A DNA stretch of 28,797 nucleotides, taken from assembly GCA_937901915.1 (NCBI GenBank), contig CALGUD010000012.1, positions 1-28,797 on the forward strand, written 5' to 3'. Below, in pieces: positions 21,649 to 28,797 of the stretch. The notes under the pieces are model-generated. The model saw only the letters and a list, made by a program, of their open reading frames with translations. It was not told the origin of the DNA and made no database searches. Origin of the DNA: an uncultured Flavobacteriaceae bacterium (GTDB lineage: Bacteria; Bacteroidota; Bacteroidia; Flavobacteriales; Flavobacteriaceae). The translations under genes were made by a program, and so were the position numbers. The first letter of the stretch is position 1; each line of letters opens with the position of its first letter.

Positions 21649-24393
21649 TTAAAAATTAACGGATAAATTCAAGAAAAAAGTCCTTCCGTAACCGTACCAG
21701 TATTTCGGCCCAAAAGAAGGTGTCCCTCTAAACACATCTTCCGATAATTGTCCAAAGTTCCCATTTCTGCTTTGTTCATAACCTCCGCTTCTATAGGTTA
21801 CATTAAAAAGATTATTGACACTGGCAAACAGGCTTATATAAATATCATTTATTAACCACGATTTACCCCCTACCAGGTTTAAAAGGTATACATCTTCCAG
21901 TTTTTCCTGTTTCAAAAGTTCAGAAACGGCTTCTTCGGTTGCATCCGGAAAAACACCACTCTCGGGATCATCCGGGTTAACATAAAAGCTTTGTGTTCTG
22001 GTTATGGTTGAAATATTAATGTAATTATCTGCCAGATAATTAGCAGTTGTACTTATCCACCAGTACTTCGGATCACGATATTCTACCCCAAATGAAAATG
22101 CTTTTTGAGGACCGTTAGCAAGTTTGTATCCTTTAATGGATGCCGTTCCCAAATCCATAAATCCATCCAGGTTTATTAAATCTTCCTCATCTCCTGCAGT
22201 ATCAAAATTGATGCTCACATTGGCATTGTCGTCATATATAAAATCACCGTAAGAAGCAACGGCCGATAATTTTACAGATGGTGAAGCCTGATAAACCACT
22301 CCGAGTTCATTACCCATATGCAGTTTATCAATTCCAGTCACTACTTCCTGCACAAAATCAGACCCAACTCCTCCCTGTGTAAAGAAAAAATTAATATCTG
22401 TGGCGTCCTCAAACCTGGAATAATAAGAAGTTAACCGAAAATCTAACCCGGGCAATTTTAAGATATAGCTTACATCACCTGTAATGATAGTTTCTGAGAC
22501 AATATCATTTACGATTTCATTATTTTCACGAGGATTAATAAATGTATTCTGAACAGAAGGTGATTTTGTTAAGTATGCCCCGTGAATATTCAAAAAATGT
22601 CTCCCGGATATTCTATAATTTAAACCCGCTTTTACCCCATAATCAGGAAATTCTACTTCATCACTTTTCCCAAAAGAGTTTTGCTGAAAACGTTCGTTTA
22701 AAAACTTTCCTTCCCGAAAATAATTCGTATTTGTAAAGCTTCCGCTTAAAAATGCATCCCAGTTGTTTTTACTGACCATTATTTGTGCAAAAGCTTCCGT
22801 TTGAACGGCTTCTATAAGATAATTATAACCAAACCTTTCTTTTTCTCTTTTTACGGGATCACTGTTTAAATCATTTCGTGTATTGCTGAATGGGTCAGTA
22901 TCTTCATGGAAACCTGCACCCAGAAGGTCATCAATCACAGCATAGTTGTCAGAAGATAAATTTTTATAGTGAATCCCGGCATCAACTTTTATGGAATTAC
23001 TCAGGTTGAAATTGATTATAGAGCTTAGTGTTAATTGAGTATCATCAGTCCTGTCGTTGTACAAAACATATGCGCTTTTTCCGTTATTCAGCGGATTCTG
23101 ATTCGCGTTGTATACCGAAGTCCAATCCATTTGAGGACTTTCTAAAAAAGCTTCTTCGGCCATATTTGCATTTTCAAAATTTGCTGCGCCGGAACTGTTT
23201 ATATAAAAACTGGGTAAATATCTGTAGTAAACAGGATCGGGATTGGGTGCATTGTAGTATCCCAACCTGCTCCTGCCATACTTTCCAAACTGATAAGCTA
23301 TACTATTGGTAAGCCTCAGTTTTTCTCCTTCAAAATAATGGGTAAGCATTGCTATGGGTTCACTTACTTCCCGGATCCGGGAGTTCCTGACTTTGTCGTT
23401 CTGATAGCCCCAATACGGGTTATAGGTTCTTCCGGCCAGTTCAAAAACTTCTTTTGTTATCGCAGATGATTGTCCCCTTTTATTGGGTGAATAGATGGCT
23501 ATTGCATTTAAGCTATGTTTTCCAAAAACATACTCCAGGGCACCGAAGAAGGAATACGAATCATAAAAAGTACCGTCAATAAAACCTTCTTTTGCCCATC
23601 TTCTTGAAGCAGAAATACTGTATGCAAAATTGCTATTGGTTAATCCGGAATTATAAGTTGCCATTACCCGGCCAAAATAGGACCGGTTAGATAATGATGC
23701 TGAAACCCTAAGCCCTTTTCTGTATTCAGATGCCTGCATTGATATATTAGTGGTTCCCAGAATCCCTCCAAAACTGTATTCAGACGGAGATAATCCACCT
23801 GTAAATTCCTGGTTACGTGTAACGTCATTTAACCCACCCCAATTATTCCACTGAGGTCTGCCGTTAAAAAGTTTATTCATGGGTATTCCATTGATGAGTA
23901 CATTACCTAAATTTGAATCATATCCTCTCACTTTAAAAAATACCTGTCCGAAATCAAAAGCCGCCCGGGTTAAAAAAATATCCCTTGAAGATTGTAGCAA
24001 ACCGGATGCGTTTTCAGCTTCACTCCCATCGGAAAGGTCATTTTCAGTTAATTGAATGAGGTTAGCAGATGCATCCTGAATAATATCTTTTTCCAAAGAA
24101 AGGACTCCAAGGTCTAATGTTATATTAGTGACATTAATACTGATTCTTTTGGACTTGTAACCATGCATTTCTATGAATAAAATATGACTCCCCGGGGCAA
24201 TGTCAGATAATATAAATTTTCCACGGATATTGGTTTTGGTATTGTGGGTGAAATTTTCGATAGAAATGTTGGCATTTATGATGGGTTTGCGGGTGAGATC
24301 ATCTACAACATGTCCAACTATATTAAATTCCTCTTGAGAAAATATTAAAAAACTCTTGAAAAAAAAGAAAATATATAGGTAATTTCTTAACAT
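21649..24393 (-). CDS. TonB-dependent outer-membrane receptor with carboxypeptidase-regulatory N-domain
   Basis: The protein has 914 residues. The signal peptide is MLRNYLYIFFFFKSFLIFSQ. A CarboxypepD_reg-like beta-sandwich follows at about 23-104 (FNIVGHVVDDLTRKPIINAN). The plug domain lies at about 130-240 (VFFKVRGYDSNLGNVLINGI), and the rest is a 22-strand barrel ending FFLNLSVNF with the terminal Phe expected of outer-membrane proteins. TonB receptors import ligands across the outer membrane using the proton-motive force. The substrate cannot be read from the sequence. The partner gene downstream (DUF5689/LTD) and the divergent secreted phosphodiesterase suggest a phosphate-containing polymer. 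Confidence 0.93.
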   Translation of the reverse strand: MLRNYLYIFFFFKSFLIFSQEEFNIVGHVVDDLTRKPIINANISIENFTHNTKTNIRGKFILSDIAPGSHILFIEMHGYKSKRISINVTNITLDLGVLSLEKDIIQDASANLIQLTENDLSDGSEAENASGLLQSSRDIFLTRAAFDFGQVFFKVRGYDSNLGNVLINGIPMNKLFNGRPQWNNWGGLNDVTRNQEFTGGLSPSEYSFGGILGTTNISMQASEYRKGLRVSASLSNRSYFGRVMATYNSGLTNSNFAYSISASRRWAKEGFIDGTFYDSYSFFGALEYVFGKHSLNAIAIYSPNKRGQSSAITKEVFELAGRTYNPYWGYQNDKVRNSRIREVSEPIAMLTHYFEGEKLRLTNSIAYQFGKYGRSRLGYYNAPNPDPVYYRYLPSFYINSSGAANFENANMAEEAFLESPQMDWTSVYNANQNPLNNGKSAYVLYNDRTDDTQLTLSSIINFNLSNSIKVDAGIHYKNLSSDNYAVIDDLLGAGFHEDTDPFSNTRNDLNSDPVKREKERFGYNYLIEAVQTEAFAQIMVSKNNWDAFLSGSFTNTNYFREGKFLNERFQQNSFGKSDEVEFPDYGVKAGLNYRISGRHFLNIHGAYLTKSPSVQNTFINPRENNEIVNDIVSETIITGDVSYILKLPGLDFRLTSYYSRFEDATDINFFFTQGGVGSDFVQEVVTGIDKLHMGNELGVVYQASPSVKLSAVASYGDFIYDDNANVSINFDTAGDEEDLINLDGFMDLGTASIKGYKLANGPQKAFSFGVEYRDPKYWWISTTANYLADNYINISTITRTQSFYVNPDDPESGVFPDATEEAVSELLKQEKLEDVYLLNLVGGKSWLINDIYISLFASVNNLFNVTYRSGGYEQSRNGNFGQLSEDVFRGTPSFGPKYWYGYGRTFFLNLSVNF

Positions 24394-24482
24394 TTTATAA
24401 TTTTATTCCTTCATTTAAGGAAGCAATAATAACTCAACTATTTAAATTTGTAAATAAAATATTACAAAAATCATATTTTTAT

Positions 24483-25526
24483 ATGAAAATGTTATTTTTA
24501 AAACTCATTGCTACATTACTGGTATTCAGTAATGCTTTTTCGCAACAGAAAACATATAAAATAAGGACCATTGCCTTTTATAATGTTGAAAACCTCTTCG
24601 ACACAATCAATGACCCCTTAAAATTTGATGATGACCGTACTCCTGAGGGAAAAGATAAGTGGACAACAAAACACTACAGGGATAAAGTGCAGAAAATTGC
24701 TAAAGTGCTTTCTGAAATAGGCTCCGAGAAAACAAAAACATCACCTGATATTATAGGCCTATGTGAAATTGAAAATGAACAGGTATTGATGGATGTTATA
24801 AGTGAGCCATCCCTCCGGGAGCAAAATTACAGCATTATCCATTTTGATTCACCCGATGCCAGAGGTATTGACGTAGGAATACTTTATAAAAAAGATGTTT
24901 TTATTCCTATGAGCTTTAAAAATTACGCATTGATTTTACATGATGAAGACGGACAAAGAGATTACACCCGGGATCAACTCCTGGCCAGTGGTTTTTTTGA
25001 TGGTGAAGAAATGCATTTTCTCGTTAACCATTGGCCATCCCGGAGAGGTGGTGAAGCGCGAAGCCGGCCTAAACGGGAAGCTGCCGCCAGATTAAACAAA
25101 AAGATCATAGACAGCTTGCTAAATATAAATCCGGAAGCTAAAATTATAAGTATGGGTGATTTGAATGATGATCCTACCAACAGCAGCATGAAAAAGGTTT
25201 TAAAAACTGTCCAGGAGATCGATAGTGTTACTTCCCTCGATATTTATAACCCAATGGAAAAAATGGCTAGAAAAGGAATGGGGTCATTGGCTTACAGGGA
25301 TAACTGGAATCTCTTTGACCAGATATTTTTTACCGGATCATTATTGGAAGATGATGAATCCACTTACCGATTCTGGAAAGCCGGGATTTTTAATAAGAAA
25401 TATTTAATTGTTGACCGCGGACGCTATAGAGGTTATCCGTTTAGAAGTTACGCCGGTGGAACTTATGCAGGAGGCTATAGTGATCACTTTCCGGTTTATA
25501 TTTATTTGATAAAGGAGGTTGAATAA
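24483..25526 (+). CDS. Secreted endonuclease/exonuclease/phosphatase (EEP) family protein
   Basis: The protein has 347 residues with a signal peptide (MKMLFLKLIATLLVFSNAFS|Q). The EEP/DNase I-like core is complete: N34 in FYNVENLFD, E95 in LCEIENE, N182-H183 in VNHWPSRRGG, D226-N228 in MGDLNDDP, and D334-H335 in SDHFPVYI. The family hydrolyses phosphodiesters in nucleic acids, phospholipids or inositol phosphates with a divalent metal. The ordering and the NHWPSR motif fit the Bacteroidota secreted 'endonuclease/exonuclease/phosphatase' group. It is divergent from the TonB receptor gene, with an 89-base AT-rich gap that would hold both promoters. The plus strand has TAAATTTG at 24443-24450, but no TTG at the correct distance. 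Confidence 0.92.
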   Translation: MKMLFLKLIATLLVFSNAFSQQKTYKIRTIAFYNVENLFDTINDPLKFDDDRTPEGKDKWTTKHYRDKVQKIAKVLSEIGSEKTKTSPDIIGLCEIENEQVLMDVISEPSLREQNYSIIHFDSPDARGIDVGILYKKDVFIPMSFKNYALILHDEDGQRDYTRDQLLASGFFDGEEMHFLVNHWPSRRGGEARSRPKREAAARLNKKIIDSLLNINPEAKIISMGDLNDDPTNSSMKKVLKTVQEIDSVTSLDIYNPMEKMARKGMGSLAYRDNWNLFDQIFFTGSLLEDDESTYRFWKAGIFNKKYLIVDRGRYRGYPFRSYAGGTYAGGYSDHFPVYIYLIKEVE

Positions 25527-25537
25527 GGGAATTAGAA

Positions 25538-25598
25538 AACAGAATTTTTCGCAAGCGACCAAGTATTAAACACCTGATTACTTGCAAAATTCTCTGTT
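25538..25598. terminator. Imperfect long hairpin downstream of the EEP gene
   Basis: The arms AACAGAATTTTTCGCAAG (25538-25555) and CTTGCAAAATTCTCTGTT (25581-25598) pair with a few mismatches around a 25-base loop. The structure lies in the convergent gap between the EEP gene and the cytochrome-b-like gene and could terminate transcription from both sides. There is no long U-run, so it is a weak case. Confidence 0.4.
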
Positions 25599-25633
25599 AA
25601 ACAAACTACTTTATATACTAAAGTTTTTGAGTC

Positions 25634-26068
25634 TTAAAACCAAATTGCCCAGGGAATCCTGCTCAGGATGAATACCAATCCTAATGTATAAAACAAGGCT
25701 ATTTTACCAAATTTTCCTTTAGAGGTTTGTTGTTTTTTGTGTTTAGACCATCCAATGGTGATTAACACAACTGCTATAATGTTAATTAGCGGATGTTCCA
25801 AAGCCAACAGCCTTTCAAAAGAACTCATGCCACCCATACCAACAGCGGTAATTTTACTTAATCCGTTGGGAGAAATTAAATAAAGAATAAGTCCCAATAC
25901 AATTTGGATGTGTGTAAAAATCAATGCAAAGAGGCTTATCCGGAAGTCTTTGTGTAATTTAAATTCCTTGTTGGAAAAATAACCCATCAGGGCGTTTAAA
26001 CTTGCAAATATCAATACAAGTAATGTAAAATAGGCCCAGTAAGAATGAATTAATTGTGCAATTGCCAT
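25634..26068 (-). CDS. Four-helix cytochrome-b-like membrane protein
   Basis: The protein has 144 residues with four membrane helices (about 10-30, 45-68, 88-107 and 122-141). His residues sit near helix ends (H9 in LIHSYW, one in FTHIQIV, one in LEHPLIN), a spacing compatible with haem binding. It matches a short 'cytochrome B' family that is common in Flavobacteriia and whose partner is unknown. It is a single gene with a TATTTTTG -7 element about 23 bases upstream. No operon partner is visible. Confidence 0.8.
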   Translation of the reverse strand: MAIAQLIHSYWAYFTLLVLIFASLNALMGYFSNKEFKLHKDFRISLFALIFTHIQIVLGLILYLISPNGLSKITAVGMGGMSSFERLLALEHPLINIIAVVLITIGWSKHKKQQTSKGKFGKIALFYTLGLVFILSRIPWAIWF

Positions 26069-26090
26069 TTTATGTTGTTTTTGGTTTTAT

Positions 26091-26098
26091 CAAAAATA
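26091..26098 (-). promoter_or_regulatory. -7 element for the cytochrome-b-like gene
   Basis: The minus strand reads TATTTTTG, the same octamer as at gspG and glyQS, 23 bases before the ATG. No TTG is present at the expected -33 distance, so only half of the promoter is supported. Confidence 0.35.
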
Positions 26099-26232
26099 GG
26101 AAATTTAAATTTTACCTGATATCCTATCAGGGTTTTCTTTATACTTAAATATCTTTCTAAAACTAATTCTAACGGGCTTTAAGTAACCTACTATGAACTC
26201 TTATTTGTTTAATTATAAATATCCTGGAGTTC

Positions 26233-26317
26233 AACCCCTTCGGGGTTGGGGGGTTCTAGCATTCTTTCTGCCACAGGGTAAACCTGTGGTTAAGGATGTT
26301 AAACTCTTTCAGAGTTT
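26233..26317. repeat. Three-hairpin intergenic cluster
   Basis: The 319-base gap 26069-26387 has no gene. Besides the -7 element it holds three perfect small hairpins: AACCCC-TTC-GGGGTT (26233-26247), CCACAGG-5 nt-CCTGTGG (26271-26289) and AAACTCT-TTC-AGAGTTT (26301-26317). Strings of this kind (CCCCTTCGGGG, CACAGG..CCTGTG) are scattered in Bacteroidota intergenic DNA. No transposase is nearby. They may also act as terminators for the gene ends facing them. Confidence 0.6.
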
Positions 26318-26387
26318 AAAAATGATTGAAAGAAATATCTAAAATATGGAGAACTGGTGCTCGGGAAAAACAAACACCAGCTTGGAT

Positions 26388-26987
26388 TTATTCATGGATC
26401 AAATATTTCTCCAGTTTAATTAATTCATTCAGGTAATTCATTTCTTTTTTAATCGCATTACGTATTTGCCAGGTAAATATAACAGCCCCAACAATATAGG
26501 ATAAATCAATAAGTATCATTAATGGCGTGCTGAAATACAAACTAAATTCCGGGGTAAGGAGGTAAAAGCCTATAGTATATAACACTAAAATTGTAAGTGT
26601 TACCGGGCCATGAATTGTTTTTCTGAATTGATGAAAATTCAATAACGCTTTGTTTGTATTAAAGGCCGTTTCTGTCACATCTATTTTAGTTGACCTGTAA
26701 ATACTAAAAAACTCAATTAATATTCTTACCGCCAGGCCTCCTGTCATTAACCCTACACCAATATGGCTGATTAATTCGTTAAAACGGGCTACATACATAA
26801 AAAAGGCACTTATTCCTGCTAATGTAAGGGTCAATACCAAAATATTGCCTATGTGCATTTTTAAAGTATTATGCTTTTTCTTTTGTGCTTGTGCTATAAT
26901 TGTTTCTGAGCCAACTGTAGTTTCAGTTTCTCTCACCTTAGCAGCTTCCTGCCACATATTTTTTAAACTATCCAGATTATTACTCAT
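26388..26987 (-). CDS. Membrane protein encoded with an ECF sigma factor (possible anti-sigma factor)
   Basis: The protein has 199 residues from the ATG at 26987; the upstream TTG at 26993 is less likely. The N-terminal cytoplasmic segment of about 45 residues (MSNNLDSLKNMWQEAAKVRE) is followed by two pairs of membrane helices (about 46-66, 73-92, 128-146 and 152-172) and a charged C-terminal helix. No HxxxCxxC zinc anti-sigma motif is seen. The start overlaps the sigma gene by 8 bases. By position it is the likely regulator of the sigma factor, but the sequence does not prove it. Confidence 0.7.
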   Translation of the reverse strand: MSNNLDSLKNMWQEAAKVRETETTVGSETIIAQAQKKKHNTLKMHIGNILVLTLTLAGISAFFMYVARFNELISHIGVGLMTGGLAVRILIEFFSIYRSTKIDVTETAFNTNKALLNFHQFRKTIHGPVTLTILVLYTIGFYLLTPEFSLYFSTPLMILIDLSYIVGAVIFTWQIRNAIKKEMNYLNELIKLEKYLIHE

Positions 26988-27474
26988 TTTCAAGGATTTT
27001 TTTTAAGTTTTTCTTTATTCTGTGAATTTTTACCCGCAGGTTTACTTCACTTATACCAATGATGTTAGAAATTTCATCATATTTAAGTTCATCCAGTACC
27101 ATCATCATAATAAGCCGGTCTACTTCTGCTAATTGTCCGATTGCCTGGTATAATGATTCATAAGCAGACTCTGGGTTTGCCGGGGAATCATCTTTTAATT
27201 TATGGCCTATGTTATCAATATCAACTCTGTTTTTATCCTTTTTATCACGAATGTACTTTAAGCAAGTGTTTACGGTAATGCGATAGATCCATGTTTTATA
27301 ACCTGAATCACCTTTAAATTTATCGAGTGAATTCCATGTATTGATAAAAATGTCCTGGGACAAGTCTTTGGCTAAATCTCCATCGCCTTTTACGAATCCC
27401 ATGCACATTTGTAGAACCATAGGTTGATACTGTTTGTGCAGGGATGCGAATAAAGACTTGTTTTTACTACTCAT
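26980..27474 (-). CDS. ECF-type sigma-70 family RNA polymerase sigma factor
   Basis: The protein has 164 residues. Region 2 (about 10-85) contains AKDLSQDIFINTWNSLDKFK and YKTWIYRITVNTCLKYIRDK. Region 4 (about 110-162) contains LAEVDRLIMMMVLDELKYDE and ISNIIGISEVNLRVKIHRIK, the helix-turn-helix that recognises the -35 element. Sigma 1.1 and 3 are absent, as in ECF factors. It overlaps the alpha/beta hydrolase gene by 8 bases and the membrane protein gene by 8 bases, so the three are one transcription unit. The target promoters are unknown; autoregulation of the hydrolase operon is the simplest guess. Confidence 0.93.
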   Translation of the reverse strand: MSSKNKSLFASLHKQYQPMVLQMCMGFVKGDGDLAKDLSQDIFINTWNSLDKFKGDSGYKTWIYRITVNTCLKYIRDKKDKNRVDIDNIGHKLKDDSPANPESAYESLYQAIGQLAEVDRLIMMMVLDELKYDEISNIIGISEVNLRVKIHRIKKNLKKILENE

Positions 27475-28306
27475 TCGTACTTAGGTAACCATTTAGTTGA
27501 TCATAAAACCATATAGGCTCATCAAACATAATAAAATGTTTACTGTTGTCTGCCACCTCTATTTTTTTAGACTTTAAGTTGGTGTATTGCTTTTCATAAT
27601 TTGCCCTTATCACTTCTTTATCAGGAAAAGAAGCCCCTAAAATAAGTGCATTAATATTAATATTAGAAAGTTTATCTCTTAAATCCAGCTTAAGTAAATC
27701 TGTATATCCGTATACATACGTTTCCCTGTCTGCATTCACCACCCATTGTGTAAGATCTTCCATTTTAGACTCATTTAAGGTCATATTTTGAGCCATCCCT
27801 GTAGCCATTTGCTTAAAAGCCTCCTCAGGCATATCTATGGTTTGTTTATTATAAGGACTGTCATACTGAAGATCGTCAGCCGATACACCGGGCATCATTA
27901 ATTCCCGCATACAAGGAATGGATTCAACTAATACGAGTCCGCTTATGTGTTCGGGTAATTCGTGAGCTATATCTATGGCAAGGTTACCTCCCATACTATG
28001 GCCAACTATAACCACATTAGAAAGATTTTCCTTTTTAATGTATGCAATTAATTCATCTTTAATGGGAGCATACCAGGGGGTGCCTATGGGTTTTATTCCA
28101 TTAAATCCGGCATAAGAAACAGTGTAACTGGTATAGGAATCTTTTAAATTATCAATAGTTTCATTCCAAACAGATCCCGGGGTAGTAAAGCCGGGTAAAA
28201 ATAACAGAGGGTCCCCTTCTCCTTTTTTTTCAACCTGGATTGAAGATTGACTGAATGTGGTGTAACTAACTAATGCTAAAATTAAGGTAATCATTAAATT
28301 TTTCAT
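27467..28306 (-). CDS. Secreted alpha/beta hydrolase
   Basis: The protein has 279 residues with a signal peptide (MKNLMITLILALVSYTTFS|Q). The alpha/beta hydrolase landmarks are the oxyanion-hole segment LLFLPGFTTPG (about 34-44), nucleophile Ser104 in GHSMGG, and His257 in NSKHFIMFDEP. The acid residue is probably the Asp in the LGASFPDKEVI segment (about 225-235). The substrate is unknown; esters or lactones are the family norm. It is the first gene of an operon with an ECF sigma factor and a membrane protein. That is unusual company for a hydrolase and suggests it is controlled by, or feeds into, that signalling pair. Confidence 0.88.
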   Translation of the reverse strand: MKNLMITLILALVSYTTFSQSSIQVEKKGEGDPLLFLPGFTTPGSVWNETIDNLKDSYTSYTVSYAGFNGIKPIGTPWYAPIKDELIAYIKKENLSNVVIVGHSMGGNLAIDIAHELPEHISGLVLVESIPCMRELMMPGVSADDLQYDSPYNKQTIDMPEEAFKQMATGMAQNMTLNESKMEDLTQWVVNADRETYVYGYTDLLKLDLRDKLSNININALILGASFPDKEVIRANYEKQYTNLKSKKIEVADNSKHFIMFDEPIWFYDQLNGYLSTNE

Positions 28307-28612
28307 GTCTTTAAAGTTTTATGTTTAGCCTTTGATCCGGAATCAGGGCAATTGTTACACAGACATTAAAAAAAATGAAAATGTTTTTAAAATATTTTAT
28401 TAATTAATTGATTTTTAAGTGTTTATAAATAAAGTTTTTTTAGACTTACCAGGTTAAATTTGGTCTCTTAAATAAAATTTTTGCTTTTCAATTGTGGATG
28501 TGGATGAAAATTTGATTAAAATATAGGCTCTATGCTTACATCTGGTGCTTATCTTTTCTGTGACCAGTACTATTATATTTCGCGTTCTAAACACAGGTTT
28601 TTCTACCGCCCC

Positions 28613-28694
28613 GTTTCTGCCTGAGGCAGAAACACCCCTCCTAATCTAGGAGGGGAGCCTAAAAATCATCACTCGTTCCCGTTTCGTTCAAACG
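28613..28694. repeat. Three consecutive hairpins in the gap upstream of the alpha/beta hydrolase
   Basis: The 402-base gap 28307-28708 has no gene. Its left 300 bases are plain AT-rich DNA. Its right end holds GTTTCTGCC-TGA-GGCAGAAAC (28613-28633), CCCCTCC-7 nt-GGAGGGG (28635-28655) and CGTTT-5 nt-AAACG (28680-28694). They lie directly after the stop of the T9SS gene at the window edge and may end its transcript. The first two are adjacent, in a REP-like pair. Confidence 0.6.
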
Positions 28695-28708
28695 AGCGCC
28701 AGTTCGTT

Positions 28709-28797
28709 TTATTCAATAATCAACTTCTTCACTTGCGTTGACACAGGTGTTTCTAACACTACAAAGTATACCCCTGCACTTACGTGCCTTAAATCAT
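28709..28797 (-). CDS. C-terminal end of a T9SS-secreted protein (N-terminus outside the window)
   Basis: Only the last 28 or so residues lie inside the window: DLRHVSAGVYFVVLETPV, then STQVKKLIIE and a TAA stop. The pattern 'L-x-x-G-V-Y-x-V-x-L-x-x ... K-K-L-I-I' is the end of a Por/T9SS type A C-terminal sorting domain, like that of the delta-60 protein (GTYVIHV ... ERLIIQ). The cargo part cannot be seen. Confidence 0.8.
   Translation of the reverse strand, partial: DLRHVSAGVYFVVLETPVSTQVKKLIIE

Noticed and set aside
4328..26392. A 17-base exact match (ACCAGCTTGGATTTATT) near 4328 and near 26377
   Set aside because: One copy is inside the GspM-like coding region and the other spans the end of the sigma-partner gene. 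There is no inverted or flanking repeat, and one such match in AT-rich DNA of this size is not surprising.
1..28797. tRNA, rRNA, CRISPR array or intact insertion sequence
   Set aside because: I saw no cloverleaf-like segment, rRNA-like stretch, regularly spaced direct repeats or transposase frame in the intergenic spaces.

Overview
The window looks like Bacteroidota DNA, most likely Flavobacteriia-like. It is AT-rich. It carries two type IX secretion (T9SS) C-terminal sorting domains, a TonB receptor with a carboxypeptidase-regulatory domain, several lipoproteins whose first residues after the lipobox Cys are acidic or Gly-rich, promoters of the TTG-N18-TAnnTTTG type, and little sign of strong Shine-Dalgarno sites. 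No rRNA, tRNA, CRISPR array or transposase gene was seen.

Layout. (1) Positions 1-3.3 kb hold a fused SpmA/SpmB-like membrane protein (cut by the window edge), a delta-60-repeat T9SS cargo protein and a small unknown protein. This part is visibly richer in G+C than what follows and ends at a suspicious junction near 3.30 kb. (2) Positions 3.3-14.2 kb, all on the minus strand, are one tightly packed block of 12 genes encoding a type II secretion / type IV pilus-like machine. In transcription order these are a MORN-type protein with a tripled basic motif, a GspK-like minor pseudopilin carrying a large beta-solenoid-like region, GspI-like and GspJ-like minor pseudopilins, GspF, GspG, a short A24 prepilin peptidase, GspE, a GspD secretin with three STN/N0-like modules, a GspL-like (PilM-PilN fusion) protein, a GspM-like protein and an Ig/Fn3-type lipoprotein. 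Most neighbours overlap or abut. The only sizeable gap (before gspG) holds a good promoter. No GspC, GspH or PilT-type retraction ATPase is present. (3) Positions 14.4-20.0 kb are housekeeping: glycyl-tRNA synthetase, a coiled-coil membrane protein, a ComF-family phosphoribosyltransferase, an Ig-like lipoprotein and an omega-amidase-type C-N hydrolase. (4) Positions 20.3-25.5 kb hold a TonB-dependent receptor with a DUF5689/lamin-tail lipoprotein, divergent from a secreted endonuclease/exonuclease/phosphatase. This could be a nucleic-acid or phosphodiester scavenging set. (5) Positions 25.6-28.3 kb hold a cytochrome-b-like four-helix membrane protein, and an overlapping operon of a secreted alpha/beta hydrolase, an ECF sigma factor and a membrane protein that may be its partner. 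The right edge cuts a T9SS cargo gene. Intergenic spaces in the last 9 kb carry clusters of short hairpins.

The most interesting system is the 11-kb secretion block. It combines recognisable T2SS core parts with unusual accessory parts, in a lineage that also uses T9SS, and it is lower in G+C than the genes on either side.
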